Shown: in pieces, positions 15,415-24,560 of the stretch | How positions within the stretch are numbered: position 1 is the first letter of the stretch | How the letters are laid out: every line of letters starts with the position of its first letter | The notes under the pieces: model-generated | Database searches by the model: none | The model's input: the letters and a program-made list of their open reading frames with translations, nothing else | What the model was told of the DNA's origin: nothing | DNA from: Lachnospiraceae bacterium | Lineage (GTDB): Bacteria > Bacillota > Clostridia > Lachnospirales > Lachnospiraceae | Reading direction: 5' to 3' | NCBI GenBank assembly: GCA_017479285.1 | Contig: JAFVCL010000064.1 | Coordinates: 1-53,031, forward strand | Length of the DNA stretch: 53,031 bases | Made by a program: the position numbers and the translations under genes

Positions 15415-16719
15415 TTATGACTGACTGTTATTCTCAAACCTTACCGCGATCGAATTCTCGTGTGCGGTTAATCCCTCGCTTCTTGCAAAGAGCTCGATCT
15501 GCCTGTGAACCTTCTCCAGCGCCTCCCTGGAATACGAGATTATGCTGGTCTTTTTAATAAAGTCATCAACATTTACGGGAGAGAAAAACTTGGCTGTTCC
15601 ATTTGTTGGAAGTATATGGTTGGGACCCGCAAAATAGTCTCCAAGCGGCTCCGAGGAATACTCACCAAGGAAGATAGCTCCGGCATTTCTAATCCTTGTC
15701 ATGGTATCAAAGGGATTAGAGGTAAGTATCTCAAGGTGTTCCGAAGCAATCTCATTGACCGCATCTATTCCGTCCTGCAGATTATCCGCAAGTAGAATAT
15801 ATCCGTAATTATCAAGGGATTTACGGATTATATCCGCTCTCTCCAGCTTTTTAAGGTATCCTTCGATCTCAATATTTACATCCTCCGCAAGCTTTTCAGA
15901 GGTGGTGACAAGTATTGCGCTTGCAAGCTCGTCATGCTCTGCCTGGCTTAGAAGGTCGGCGGCAACATAGTGCGCATTGGCGGTTTCGTCCGCAAGGACC
16001 ATAACCTCGCTGGGACCTGCGATGGAATCAATGCTTACATGACCGTACACTGCTTTCTTTGCAAGGGCAACGAAAATATTGCCGGGACCGGTTATCTTAT
16101 CGACCTTAGGTATACTTTCGGTTCCAAAGGCCATGGCAGCTACAGCCTGTGCACCCCCTGCCTTGTATATCCTGTCAACCCCGGCTATATCGGCCGCAAC
16201 AAGAGTGCCGGGATTAATAACACCGGTCTTTCCCGGCGGTGTTGTCATTATTATATCACGGACTCCAGCAACCTTTGCGGGGATAACATTCATAAGAACG
16301 CTGCTTGGATATGCGGCCTTTCCTCCGGGTACATAAACTCCGGCGCGGTCGATCGCCGTAATCTTCATTCCAAGAAGTGAACCGTCCTCCTTTGAATCAA
16401 ACCATGAATTGCGAAGCTGCTTTACATGGAATGACCTTATATTTTCGGCGGCCTCCTTTAAAACATCGATAAACTCTTTGTCAAGCTTTGAATATGCCTC
16501 GTCGATCTCCTGTCTTGTAACAAGAATATTTTCTTCCGTAAGCTCGTATCCATCAAACTTTTTTGTGTATTCAAACAGAGCCTCATTCCCGTTATTTCTT
16601 ACATTGCCAATGATCTCGTTTACTGTAGCCTCATACTCCGTATACTGGCTTGGGGAGCGCTTTAAGAGATTTTGCAATATCTGATTCTTTGTATCGTCAG
16701 TGAGTTTTACGATCTTCAT
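15415..16719 (-). CDS. hisD: Histidinol dehydrogenase
   Basis: 434 residues. Family stretches include AENIRSFHVKQ, GVYVPGGKAAYPSSVLMN, the ITGPGNIFVALAK nucleotide region, LLSQAEHDELASAIL and ASEHLEIL. It performs the last two oxidations, L-histidinol to L-histidine, using Zn and two NAD+. It is 35 bases after hisG and 56 bases before hisB. Confidence 0.97.
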   Translation of the reverse strand: MKIVKLTDDTKNQILQNLLKRSPSQYTEYEATVNEIIGNVRNNGNEALFEYTKKFDGYELTEENILVTRQEIDEAYSKLDKEFIDVLKEAAENIRSFHVKQLRNSWFDSKEDGSLLGMKITAIDRAGVYVPGGKAAYPSSVLMNVIPAKVAGVRDIIMTTPPGKTGVINPGTLVAADIAGVDRIYKAGGAQAVAAMAFGTESIPKVDKITGPGNIFVALAKKAVYGHVSIDSIAGPSEVMVLADETANAHYVAADLLSQAEHDELASAILVTTSEKLAEDVNIEIEGYLKKLERADIIRKSLDNYGYILLADNLQDGIDAVNEIASEHLEILTSNPFDTMTRIRNAGAIFLGEYSSEPLGDYFAGPNHILPTNGTAKFFSPVNVDDFIKKTSIISYSREALEKVHRQIELFARSEGLTAHENSIAVRFENNSQS

Positions 16720-16754
16720 TCTTCATACTCCTTGTTTATTTTATTACCTGAAAA

Positions 16755-17399
16755 CTATAATTTATCCTTGAGCCTTGTTACGATGTCGCGTATCCTTTCA
16801 TTCTCCATCTGCATGCTTACCGGATTGACGATCATCCTTGCGGAAAGAGGTACTATCTCCTCCAGCACCGTAAGCCCGTTTTCCCGGAGTGTGGAGCCGG
16901 TTTCCACAATATCAACGATAACATCCGTAAGATTCACGATGGGCCCGAGCTCTACAGATCCGTTGAGCTTAATAATATCCACGGTCTGATGCTTTTTTTC
17001 ATAAAAATACTCCCGGGCGATTCTCGGGTACTTGCTTGCCACCCTGATCCTTTCGTGATGCTGCAAAAGCTCCCGGGCTGATTCCGGTCCGCATACACAC
17101 ATTCTGCATTTGCCGAAGCCCAGATCCAGCACCTCATACACATTGCGGTTTTCTTCCATTATCGTATCAAGACCCACCACCCCGATATCGGCGGCTCCGT
17201 ATTCCACATAAGTCGGAACATCGGGTCCCTTTGAAAGGAAGAACTTTAGCTTTAAATCTTCATTTACGAAAATAAGCTTTCTGGACTCCTTATCCTTCAT
17301 CTCCTCACAGGTTATACCTATGCTCTCCAAAAGCTCCATGGTTTTATTGGCAAGCCTTCCTTTGCCCAGGGCAAAGGTCAGATATCTGTCATTACTCAT
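16755..17399 (-). CDS. hisG: ATP phosphoribosyltransferase, short catalytic subunit
   Basis: 214 residues, the short HisG form that lacks the C-terminal regulatory domain and works as a hetero-octamer with HisZ, which is encoded just upstream. The start LTFALGKGRLANKTMELL and the PRPP-binding IVETGSTLRENGL are clear. It makes phosphoribosyl-ATP from ATP and PRPP, the committed and histidine-inhibited step. hisZ ends 17 bases upstream. Confidence 0.97.
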   Translation of the reverse strand: MSNDRYLTFALGKGRLANKTMELLESIGITCEEMKDKESRKLIFVNEDLKLKFFLSKGPDVPTYVEYGAADIGVVGLDTIMEENRNVYEVLDLGFGKCRMCVCGPESARELLQHHERIRVASKYPRIAREYFYEKKHQTVDIIKLNGSVELGPIVNLTDVIVDIVETGSTLRENGLTVLEEIVPLSARMIVNPVSMQMENERIRDIVTRLKDKL

Positions 17400-17416
17400 A
17401 ATATTTCCTCTGTAAA

Positions 17417-18538
17417 TCAGTTCTTTGCGTTAAGGATCACTCTCTTACCCTGTTTCCGAAGCTCCTGCGCCTTATCAAGAGCCTTCCCGTATTCCTCGAT
17501 ATCAAGAGGATTGTAGATAATCATGATACTGTCCTCGGCCTCCGGAAGCTCCGCTCCCTGGGAATTTAAAGCCTCGAGAATGTCATCTATCTGGAGCCCG
17601 AAGCCAATGGCGGGAGCATTCTTACCGAAATGCTTTAAGAGATTATCATATCTTCCGCCTTTTACTATCGGCTTTCCGATGCCGTAGGTATATACCCTGA
17701 AAATAACTCCGGTATAATAATTATATTTGCTCAGCATACCGAGGTCAAAGGATACATACTCCTCCACCCCGTATCTTCGAAGTACCTCATAAAGCATTTC
17801 AAGGCGCTGTATGGCGGCTATGGAGCGCTCGCTTGTAACATCTTCCTTTGCTTTTGAAAGTGAATAGGGGTCCAAAAATGAATCGGCTATGGCAATAAGC
17901 TTTTCCCTGTAAGGAGATAAAATATTCTTCTCCTCTATAAGATTTGTAGCCGCAAATCTGTTTTTTCCGGATATAAGGCTCCTTAGCTCAAGCTCGGTCT
18001 CCTCATCTATTCCGGCCTCCTCGCAAAGCCCCTTAAAATAATCAATATGTCCGATACTTACCCTGAAATCCTTTAAACCCACATCCTTAAGGGAAAGTAT
18101 CGCAAGGGCTATAACTTCACCGTCCGCAAATACGGAAGGGTCCCCGATAAACTCGGCGCCCAGCTGTGTTGCCTCAGAGAGCTTTCCCTGGAGGGAATCC
18201 GTTCTTGTAAAGGCGCTTCCGAGATATGAAAACCTTAAGGGCTCATTGCTCTCCATAAAATATTTCGCGGCGCATCTTGCGATAGATGGTGTAAAATCGG
18301 GTCTTAAAACAAGGGTGTTGTTCTCCTTGTCAAAGAATTTATAAAGCTCCTTGCTGGGAATGGTCCCGACCTCCTTGGAAAAAACATCAAAGAATTCAAA
18401 GGTCGGGGTCTGCACCCTGCTGTATCCGAAGGAATCAATACGGCTTCCCAGTTTATCTTCAACATAAGCCATATCGGAAAATTCTTTCCCATATATATCT
18501 CTTACTCCCTCAGGGGTATGAAGTAAATTATTGTTCAT
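17417..18538 (-). CDS. hisZ: ATP phosphoribosyltransferase regulatory subunit
   Basis: 373 residues, a histidyl-tRNA-synthetase paralogue without tRNA-charging function. Class II synthetase-like stretches are TPEGVRDI, LRPDFTPSIARC, PLRFSYLGSAF and the C-terminal VKGGRYDNLLKHFG with AIGFGLQIDDI. In this family HisZ carries the histidine feedback site for short HisG. It is the first gene of the operon, behind the promoter at 18601-18629. Its length and the absence of an anticodon-binding domain exclude HisS. Confidence 0.95.
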   Translation of the reverse strand: MNNNLLHTPEGVRDIYGKEFSDMAYVEDKLGSRIDSFGYSRVQTPTFEFFDVFSKEVGTIPSKELYKFFDKENNTLVLRPDFTPSIARCAAKYFMESNEPLRFSYLGSAFTRTDSLQGKLSEATQLGAEFIGDPSVFADGEVIALAILSLKDVGLKDFRVSIGHIDYFKGLCEEAGIDEETELELRSLISGKNRFAATNLIEEKNILSPYREKLIAIADSFLDPYSLSKAKEDVTSERSIAAIQRLEMLYEVLRRYGVEEYVSFDLGMLSKYNYYTGVIFRVYTYGIGKPIVKGGRYDNLLKHFGKNAPAIGFGLQIDDILEALNSQGAELPEAEDSIMIIYNPLDIEEYGKALDKAQELRKQGKRVILNAKN

Positions 18539-18600
18539 AAAGCCTCCAGAACACTTTAGCGTAGTAGCGTGTTACAATGATAAATAACTAAATTAGTGTT

Positions 18601-18629
18601 AGTATACGCATAAAATAAGGACTTGTCAA
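18601..18629 (-). promoter_or_regulatory. Promoter of the his operon
   Basis: On the minus strand: TTGACA (18629-18624), a 17-base spacer, TATACT (18606-18601). The leader to hisZ is about 55 bases. It shows no T-box, no His-rich leader peptide and no terminator/antiterminator pair. Confidence 0.82.
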
Positions 18630-18684
18630 TATTTTATTCGGTAAGCGAAAAAATATTTCGATAAAATATATTCCCGGCGGTTAT

Positions 18685-19218
18685 CTAAGGTCTGTCGTTA
18701 AGATCCTGCTGCAATTTGTCGAGATAGGGAACAAGCACATCTCCTGTTTTCGGGATAATATAATCAGGATTTAGTTCATCGTGCCTGAAACTCTTCCTTC
18801 CCCCCTCCTTTGCCCTGTCCCAAAAGAAAAGGAGCATCTCAAGAGGAAGGTAATAAAGCTCATCTCTGCCCGTAAAATAGATGAGAAAGAAAGCCACTCC
18901 ACCCTGCTTTTCAAAATCCTTCATAAACTGAACCTGATGTTCATGAATATTCTGGAGAGCAAAGGTATCGGCGGCGCATTCCTTCGCGTCAAAGCAAACA
19001 GGAATTCCCTGGACGGCACCGATATAATCCACGGTACTTTTCTGGTCGAAGTAGGCAAGGGTTATATGCCTCGTATCCTTATCTATATTTATCGGAGTTA
19101 TGGGGGTGGGGATTTTCTGGATAAGAGCAAGTCCGCTCTCAAGATATCTTTCATTGGTGCGGTTTATCATCTCCTCCAATGTGGAGCCCCTTAGCCCCCT
19201 TGATTTCCATGTAGCCAT
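18685..19218 (-). CDS. recU: Holliday junction resolvase RecU
   Basis: 177 residues, of usual length. The nuclease core is visible: Glu15/Glu16 in the first helix, the STVDYIGAVQGIPVCFDAKE stretch with Asp64, Asp77 and Lys79, and a C-terminal YYLPLEMLLFFWDRAKEGG. RecU cuts Holliday junctions made during recombination, the Firmicutes counterpart of RuvC. B. subtilis has FEAK where this protein has FDAK, a conservative change at an acidic catalytic position. It follows the FAD oxidoreductase by 13 bases and has no promoter of its own that I can see. ruvAB are elsewhere in the window. Confidence 0.95.
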   Translation of the reverse strand: MATWKSRGLRGSTLEEMINRTNERYLESGLALIQKIPTPITPINIDKDTRHITLAYFDQKSTVDYIGAVQGIPVCFDAKECAADTFALQNIHEHQVQFMKDFEKQGGVAFFLIYFTGRDELYYLPLEMLLFFWDRAKEGGRKSFRHDELNPDYIIPKTGDVLVPYLDKLQQDLNDRP

Positions 19219-19231
19219 TTAACTGTCCACC

Positions 19232-20869
19232 TTAAACGATGATCTCGTTAACTATTTTTTTAATGGTATCCTTTACGATGTCCTTCTTTTCTTCCGCCGC
19301 GGTAATAAGCCCCACAGCATCCTTGCCTGTCTGCGCCGCCGTGGGAAGTCCCCCGGGATATTTAAGCCAGTGACCGGCAAGAAAAACATTGCTTATTCCC
19401 TTTATATCCTGTGGCAAAAAAGCATTTACCGAGAGTGCGGTGGTAATAAAACGCATATACGAACCGTATGTGTCGTTATTTCTTTTTTTGTAGGAATATG
19501 GGGTCCATACATCTAGAAGCCTTATCCTGCCCTCTTCTTTGGGAAATCTTTTTTCGATTTCTCCAAGCACCGCAAGAGCAATATTTTTCTTTACCCGGGC
19601 ATAATCTTCGGGATCCTTCTCATACAGCCTTTGCCAATACCTGAAATCCTTTTCGTATTGATCTATGGATACCTGGATAACCGTGTGACCCTTCGGGGCG
19701 ATATAATCCCCGTATTTTCTGTAGTTCTTTACGCCTATCCTTTTTACCTTTTGAAATCCGACCTCGATAAGACTGCAGGGAAAGGTAAGGGAATCCGGAA
19801 CCTCGTCGAATTCACTCTCCACCGCAAAAGCAATCTGAAAGGCAGAATAAAATGTGTATTTAAGGTGGTCCTTATAAATCTCCTTAAGGGACAATGGAGC
19901 GTATTTTTTACCGATAAGCTCGTTAAATGCGTAATTAACATCGCAGGCAACAATATAATAATCGGCAGTAACAAACTCTCCGTTTTCAAGGTATATGCCC
20001 TTTACCTTCCGGTCCAGTATCTTATTTGATTCGTCTGTATCTTCCGTCTCCCTGTATTCCTTATCCGATATAACCGGAATGTACACAGCCTTGGACAGCT
20101 TTATTTTTGATACGGGACATCCCGTTACCAGCGTTCCTCCGGCCTTTTTATAGTTTTCGATAAGAGTATTTGCGACCTTGATGGAGCCGCCCTCAATAAT
20201 ATCCCCGTTGCCAGCAAGGTAAAAGCTGTAGGACAGGATAAGCCAGTATGCCTCGTATTCTCCGGGACAAAAATCAAGAATAAGACTCCTTAGAAGGGGA
20301 CTTTTAAAGCGCTTCGCCCAGGTAATATTTGTCATGCCGAGATATTGAATGGATTTTTTTAAAAACTCCTTTGGAGGGATAATTTTGCGAACGGAATTAA
20401 TGCTCTCAACGATTTCTCCGGGGCTGTTTTTGGCAAAGCTTACAGCATCATTTGCTATACAGGCAAAGTCGATAAAGGCATTTATCTCATCCGCATCCTT
20501 CGGGGCAAGCCTTAACATCTCAGCCCTTGTCTTTTCCGCATCCGGCCAGAGATGAACCACTTCACCGTAGTATTCCGAGGCCCAGAAATAATCCCTTTTG
20601 ACGATACTTGTGTTATCATCAATAACCCCCAGCTCACGCCAGAGATCGTTTGTCATCGTGCCTTTCTCCGTACCCGTAAACCAGTGTATACAGTTATCTA
20701 TGGCGTAACCCTCACGGTACCATCCGCTAAGGCTTCCACCCGCGATACCGTTCTTTTCGTAGATGACCGAATCGTATCCGGCTTTCTGGGCGAATATGCC
20801 GGCGCTTAGTCCCGCGACTCCTCCTCCGATGATTATTATCTTTTTTCTGTTTTGCTTGCTGCTGTCCAT
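19232..20869 (-). CDS. NAD(P)/FAD-dependent oxidoreductase, phytoene-desaturase-like
   Basis: 545 residues. The N-terminal dinucleotide fold has the GGGVAGLSAGIFAQKAG motif with an acidic end of strand two (YEKNGIAGG). The C-terminal FAD-contact region is FLAGHWLKYPGGLPTAAQTG. The overall pattern is that of CrtI-like desaturases and related amine oxidase-type flavoproteins. No carotenoid genes are present, so the substrate is unknown. Related proteins are common in gut Firmicutes, and fatty-acid or polyprenoid substrates are possible. The end lies 13 bases before recU and may be transcriptionally joined to it. Confidence 0.8.
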   Translation of the reverse strand: MDSSKQNRKKIIIIGGGVAGLSAGIFAQKAGYDSVIYEKNGIAGGSLSGWYREGYAIDNCIHWFTGTEKGTMTNDLWRELGVIDDNTSIVKRDYFWASEYYGEVVHLWPDAEKTRAEMLRLAPKDADEINAFIDFACIANDAVSFAKNSPGEIVESINSVRKIIPPKEFLKKSIQYLGMTNITWAKRFKSPLLRSLILDFCPGEYEAYWLILSYSFYLAGNGDIIEGGSIKVANTLIENYKKAGGTLVTGCPVSKIKLSKAVYIPVISDKEYRETEDTDESNKILDRKVKGIYLENGEFVTADYYIVACDVNYAFNELIGKKYAPLSLKEIYKDHLKYTFYSAFQIAFAVESEFDEVPDSLTFPCSLIEVGFQKVKRIGVKNYRKYGDYIAPKGHTVIQVSIDQYEKDFRYWQRLYEKDPEDYARVKKNIALAVLGEIEKRFPKEEGRIRLLDVWTPYSYKKRNNDTYGSYMRFITTALSVNAFLPQDIKGISNVFLAGHWLKYPGGLPTAAQTGKDAVGLITAAEEKKDIVKDTIKKIVNEIIV

Positions 20870-20919
20870 TTTTTTAATTTACTTTTTTAAAAACATAAAA
20901 CAGAAACATAAAAGCCTTT

Positions 20920-22059
20920 TTAACCGAGCTTACTTATGGCTTTTTCAAAGTCCGGCGAGGGCTTTATCTCGATCACTCTGCCCTTTAAACCGGCAAAGTC
21001 TTCATCCGATATCATATCCGGAAAAACCAGCTTATATGCCTGCAAAAGCTGGTTATCAAGTCCGTATTTCTTTTTATCCTCAAAATCACAGCCGTATTTT
21101 CTGTCACCCAATATGGGGTGTCCGAGGGCGGATAACTGCGCCCTTATCTGATGGGATTTGCCTGTATGGAGATTGACCTCAAGAAGTGTTGCATTTTCAA
21201 AGACTTTAACCGGCTTAAAATCAGTAATTATAATCTCTCCCTTAGGGGAACTGTTATTATCTTTCTTGTGTTTATTTGCAGGTTTACTTTTAATATCATT
21301 CTCATTTTCCGGGATGCCTCTATAGTCATATACTTCAATATTTTCAATACCGGACTTATTAGCCGACTGATTTTTTTTGAGCAGGGCTTTTGCACTGAAA
21401 GCCTTATCTATCACGCCGTGGCAGATAGTAAGATAATACTTTTCTATCCTGCCCTCACGTATAAACTCAGACATTACCTGAAGGCCCTTTAGACTGCATC
21501 CGCAGATAAGCAGACCGCTTGTATTTCTGTCAAGCCGGTTGCATATTGAAGGTTTAAAGGTCTTTAATTCCTTTTCGGTGATTTTCCCCGTATTTAAACA
21601 GTACTCAATAAGCCAGTCATTTACGGAATAATCCTCTTCTTTTGACTTCTGGGAAAGCATATCCACGGGCTTATTTATTATAATAATATTCATGTCCTCA
21701 TAGACCACTGACGGGTTCTTTTTTCCGGAGTCTTTTTTATTATCTGTTTTATTATTTTCTTTATTTAAACGACTTAATGAAGGATTATCTGTATCGCTGT
21801 ATTTATCTTTTTCAGAGGTTTTTTCTTTATCAAAAGACACATTACAAAATTTTTCAAAGGTTTCATCGGAAAAGAAGCTCTCGACAACATCTCCGATTTT
21901 AAGTATCTCGCTTCCCTCAGCCTTTCTTTTATTGAGAGTTATATTCTTTTTTCGAAGCTGTTTATAGAGCAGACTTTTTGGAGCCCCCGGCAGATACTTG
22001 ACAAGAAATTTGTCAAAGCGCTGTCCGGCCTGATTTTTACCGATTGTAAAGCTTTGCAT
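20920..22059 (-). CDS. RluA-family 23S rRNA pseudouridine synthase with S4 domain
   Basis: 379 residues. An S4-like RNA-binding region (about 8-60, AGQRFDKFLVKYL, LRKKNITLNKRK) is followed by a charged, low-complexity insert (about 72-115), then the catalytic domain with the family signature NRLDRNTSGLLICG, whose Asp is the nucleophile. Near the end are LHTGKSHQIRAQLSALGHPILGD and KYGC. RluC/RluD relatives modify 23S rRNA uridines. The exact position is not predictable. A second insert of about 30 polar residues lies near 255-285. It is ten bases downstream of the small membrane protein gene. Confidence 0.92.
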   Translation of the reverse strand: MQSFTIGKNQAGQRFDKFLVKYLPGAPKSLLYKQLRKKNITLNKRKAEGSEILKIGDVVESFFSDETFEKFCNVSFDKEKTSEKDKYSDTDNPSLSRLNKENNKTDNKKDSGKKNPSVVYEDMNIIIINKPVDMLSQKSKEEDYSVNDWLIEYCLNTGKITEKELKTFKPSICNRLDRNTSGLLICGCSLKGLQVMSEFIREGRIEKYYLTICHGVIDKAFSAKALLKKNQSANKSGIENIEVYDYRGIPENENDIKSKPANKHKKDNNSSPKGEIIITDFKPVKVFENATLLEVNLHTGKSHQIRAQLSALGHPILGDRKYGCDFEDKKKYGLDNQLLQAYKLVFPDMISDEDFAGLKGRVIEIKPSPDFEKAISKLG

Positions 22060-22068
22060 AAAAACCTC

Positions 22069-22650
22069 TTACAGGGAAATTGAAAGAAGGACATTCATAA
22101 TACCGGCTTCCCTCTCTCCGGCTTCGATACCTTTAAATGATGACAACCTCTCAAGGTATTTATCCTTATCCTCAAATACCTTGATGGTCATATCCTTATA
22201 TCCCTCGGCCTTAAGATATGAACCTATATGTTTCTCAAAATCACTCTCCGGAAAACTCTTTTTTGATGTATATCCGATAAGAGTTTTTCCGCTGACAAAA
22301 AGATGGTCGACAACATAGTTTTTTTCATAGGATGTAAACACCCTGTCAAAGCATGCGCACAGCCCTTCCGATACTTCTTCAAATTCAGCGGCAAGCTCCC
22401 TGTCGCAGGACTTAAACCTGAGAAACATTATCATATTTACAGCACTTTTGGCAGCGGACAATACCCCGAGAACCGCAACTATTGTAAGTAGATTTTTAGT
22501 TGTGTGGGTAGTGAGAAAACCGATGAGATATACAGCAGCCGCAAGAGCGAACAAAAGCACCGTCCTTGCTATCTCATATAACCGTTGGTTGTTTATGTAA
22601 TTTTTTTCGCCTTTATATTTATCACTTGAAAACAATCGAATCAATTTCAT
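22069..22650 (-). CDS. Two-helix membrane protein of unknown function
   Basis: 193 residues from the ATG at 22650. A GTG eight codons upstream (22674) is possible but has no spaced ribosome binding site. Two hydrophobic segments (about 28-44 and 50-72) form a hairpin, followed by a soluble domain of about 120 residues with EFEEVSEGLCACFDRVF and VVDHLFVSGKTLIGY. I do not recognise a family. The gene overlaps the end of the upstream rsuA-like gene by 29 bases (53 with the GTG start) and ends ten bases before the RluA-type gene, so translation is probably coupled with the two pseudouridine synthases. The late VVDHLF/KTLIGYTSKK pattern hints at a nuclease-like or NERD-like fold, but I would not assign it. 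Confidence 0.7.
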   Translation of the reverse strand: MKLIRLFSSDKYKGEKNYINNQRLYEIARTVLLFALAAAVYLIGFLTTHTTKNLLTIVAVLGVLSAAKSAVNMIMFLRFKSCDRELAAEFEEVSEGLCACFDRVFTSYEKNYVVDHLFVSGKTLIGYTSKKSFPESDFEKHIGSYLKAEGYKDMTIKVFEDKDKYLERLSSFKGIEAGEREAGIMNVLLSISL

Positions 22651-23320
22651 CTTTGTTAAGTTCTCTCCATTCACCTTCTTTTAGATCATTCGGAAGCAGT
22701 AAACTGCCGAAGGATATGCGCTTTAAACTTACAACGCAGTTCCCCACAGCTTCAAGCATCCTCTTTACCTGATGGTATCGTCCCTCATGGATGGTAAGCA
22801 AAAGGTCTCCGTTCTCATCAAGGCAGGCTTTTGCGGGAAGGGTCTTTTCCTCATCGCCTATATCCACCCCTTCCTCCAGAGCCTTTAGATCATCCTCTGA
22901 AACCGGCTTCTCACATCCCACAAGATAAGTTTTATCCACATGATACCTGGGGCTTAAAAGCCTGTGGGAAAGCTCTCCGTCGTTGCATATTAAAAGAAGC
23001 CCGGTGGTGTCCTTATCCAGTCTTCCCACGGCAAAGAGATCCTTTGCGGGCTTATCCTTTATAAGATCCATAACCGTCGGTGATTTTTTGTCTCTGGAGG
23101 CGGTCAGTACCCCGGCAGGTTTGTTCATGATTATATAGACAAACTGCCTGTATATGATCCGCTTTCCTTTAAATAAAACGATGCTCTTATTCTCGTCAAT
23201 ATTTATATCGCTCTTTTTAACGGCCACTCCATCGACTGTCACAAAGCCCTTTTTTACAAGCTCCTTAACCTGTGAGCGGCTGCCGACATTACATTCACTT
23301 AAAAACCTGTCAAGTCTCAT
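22622..23320 (-). CDS. RsuA-family 16S/23S rRNA pseudouridine synthase
   Basis: 232 residues. An N-terminal S4 domain (MRLDRFLSECNVGSRSQV, GFVTVDGVAVKK) precedes the catalytic domain with the GRLDKDTTGLLL signature (Asp nucleophile) and TIHEGRYHQVKRMLEAVGN. The HQVKRM form marks the RsuA/RluB/RluE/RluF branch, which modifies 16S or 23S rRNA. It starts the row that includes the membrane protein and the RluA-type enzyme. The end overlaps the next gene. Confidence 0.93.
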   Translation of the reverse strand: MRLDRFLSECNVGSRSQVKELVKKGFVTVDGVAVKKSDINIDENKSIVLFKGKRIIYRQFVYIIMNKPAGVLTASRDKKSPTVMDLIKDKPAKDLFAVGRLDKDTTGLLLICNDGELSHRLLSPRYHVDKTYLVGCEKPVSEDDLKALEEGVDIGDEEKTLPAKACLDENGDLLLTIHEGRYHQVKRMLEAVGNCVVSLKRISFGSLLLPNDLKEGEWRELNKDEIDSIVFK

Positions 23321-23378
23321 AATTTAAAACAGCATCCTGCAATATTGAGCTAATTCCTTAAATAGTATATCCATACAG

Positions 23379-23412
23379 AAAAAAAACCGGCTTCACAAAA
23401 TGCGAAACCGGT
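23379..23412 (-). terminator. Intrinsic terminator after the coiled-coil gene
   Basis: On the minus strand ACCGGTTTCG and TGAAGCCGGT pair with one mismatch, followed by eight T. It ends the rsmD-coaD-coiled-coil row. Confidence 0.9.
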
Positions 23413-23426
23413 GATCGTTCAAAGGT

Positions 23427-24047
23427 CTACTGTTCTCCCGCCTGAGCAGCTGCAACCGGTTCGGGCGCGGGAGCTGCCTGCGGCTGTTCCTCCGGATGTA
23501 ATTGCTTATGGTCCTCGCGGATATTTTCGGCATAAGCATTAAGCGCATTGGATAAAGCAGTATACTGGTTAAATATGGCATTGTAATGGTCGTTAAGCTC
23601 TCTTAAGGAATTGTCAAAGAAATTCTCGAGATAAACCATGACATCCTCGGCATACTGGTTTGCGCTGCTTCGGAAATTATTTGATTCAATGATGGCACCG
23701 TCGACAGCGGCCTGAGCCTGCTGATTTGCGACAAGAACGATCTTGTCCGCCTCCTCATAAGCCCTGCGCATAATTTCGTTCTGGCTGATAAGCTGATCGG
23801 ACTGGGTCATGGAGTCATCGATAAGCTTCTGGGCTCTGGTCTTGGCATCGGAAAGGATTGCTTCCTGTCTCGCAATGATCTTCTGGCACTTATTGATCTC
23901 TTCGGGAGCTTTTCTTCTAAGGTCTCTTAAAAATTCCTCAAGTTTTTCCCTGTTACAGATTATCTCAGTCGAGGACATGAATTTACCCTTGCAGTTACTG
24001 ATATAATCTTCCAACTCATCGATTACCTGAAAAATCTGACTATCCAT
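23427..24047 (-). CDS. Coiled-coil cytoplasmic protein, DivIVA/ATPase-subunit-like, unknown function
   Basis: 206 residues with no signal or membrane segment. Residues 25-165 are almost entirely helical with heptad character (REKLEEFLRDLRRKAPEEI, EADKIVLVANQQAQAA). The tail is Pro/Ala/Glu-rich (PEEQPQAAPAPEPVAAA), probably disordered. It overlaps nothing: coaD ends one base upstream, so co-transcription with coaD and rsmD is likely, and a strong terminator follows. Similar proteins downstream of coaD are typical of this group of Clostridia. A scaffold role in division or envelope is possible, but nothing in the sequence proves it. Confidence 0.75.
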   Translation of the reverse strand: MDSQIFQVIDELEDYISNCKGKFMSSTEIICNREKLEEFLRDLRRKAPEEINKCQKIIARQEAILSDAKTRAQKLIDDSMTQSDQLISQNEIMRRAYEEADKIVLVANQQAQAAVDGAIIESNNFRSSANQYAEDVMVYLENFFDNSLRELNDHYNAIFNQYTALSNALNAYAENIREDHKQLHPEEQPQAAPAPEPVAAAQAGEQ

Positions 24048-24048
24048 A

Positions 24049-24540
24049 TTATCTCTCTTTCTTGCCGTATTTTTCGTGCAGCATATCCGCTACATAGTCC
24101 GGAACAGTCTTGCTTATATCCCCTCCGAAATAAGCGATCTCCTTGACACCGGATGAGCTTAAGTATGAATACTCCAGAGAGGTCGATAAAAATATCGTGT
24201 CAAGCTTCCCCCCGGAAAGGACTCTGTTGGTCTGTGCGAGCTGGAGCTCATACTCAAAATCGGTTACCGCGCGCAATCCTCTAACCGCCACATGCAGGTC
24301 ATTCTTTGTAGCGTAATCGCAGAGAAGTCCGCTGAAGGAATCAACCTCCACATTAGGAATATGCTCGGTGGCCTTCTTTAGTATTTTAACACGCTCATCA
24401 ACTGAAAACAATGGCTTCTTTTGGTTATTATTCAGAACGGCCACAATAAGTATGTCAAACATTTCGGAGGCTCTCTGGATAATATCAAGATGTCCCAGGG
24501 TCATAGGATCGAAGGTACCGGGATATACAGCTCTCTTCAT
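24049..24540 (-). CDS. coaD: Phosphopantetheine adenylyltransferase
   Basis: 163 residues with the nucleotidyltransferase motif [18 protein letters not shown] (TxxH-type GHLD), then [20 protein letters not shown] and [22 protein letters not shown]. It transfers AMP from ATP to 4'-phosphopantetheine, the penultimate step of coenzyme A synthesis. rsmD lies 20 bases upstream, the standard rsmD-coaD pairing. Confidence 0.98.
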   Translation of the reverse strand: MKRAVYPGTFDPMTLGHLDIIQRASEMFDILIVAVLNNNQKKPLFSVDERVKILKKATEHIPNVEVDSFSGLLCDYATKNDLHVAVRGLRAVTDFEYELQLAQTNRVLSGGKLDTIFLSTSLEYSYLSSSGVKEIAYFGGDISKTVPDYVADMLHEKYGKKER

Positions 24541-24560
24541 AACAATTCCTCATCAATTCA

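Noticed and set aside
18539..18600. T-box or His leader peptide before hisZ
   Set aside because: Leader is only about 55 bases, with no His codon run and no terminator/antiterminator.
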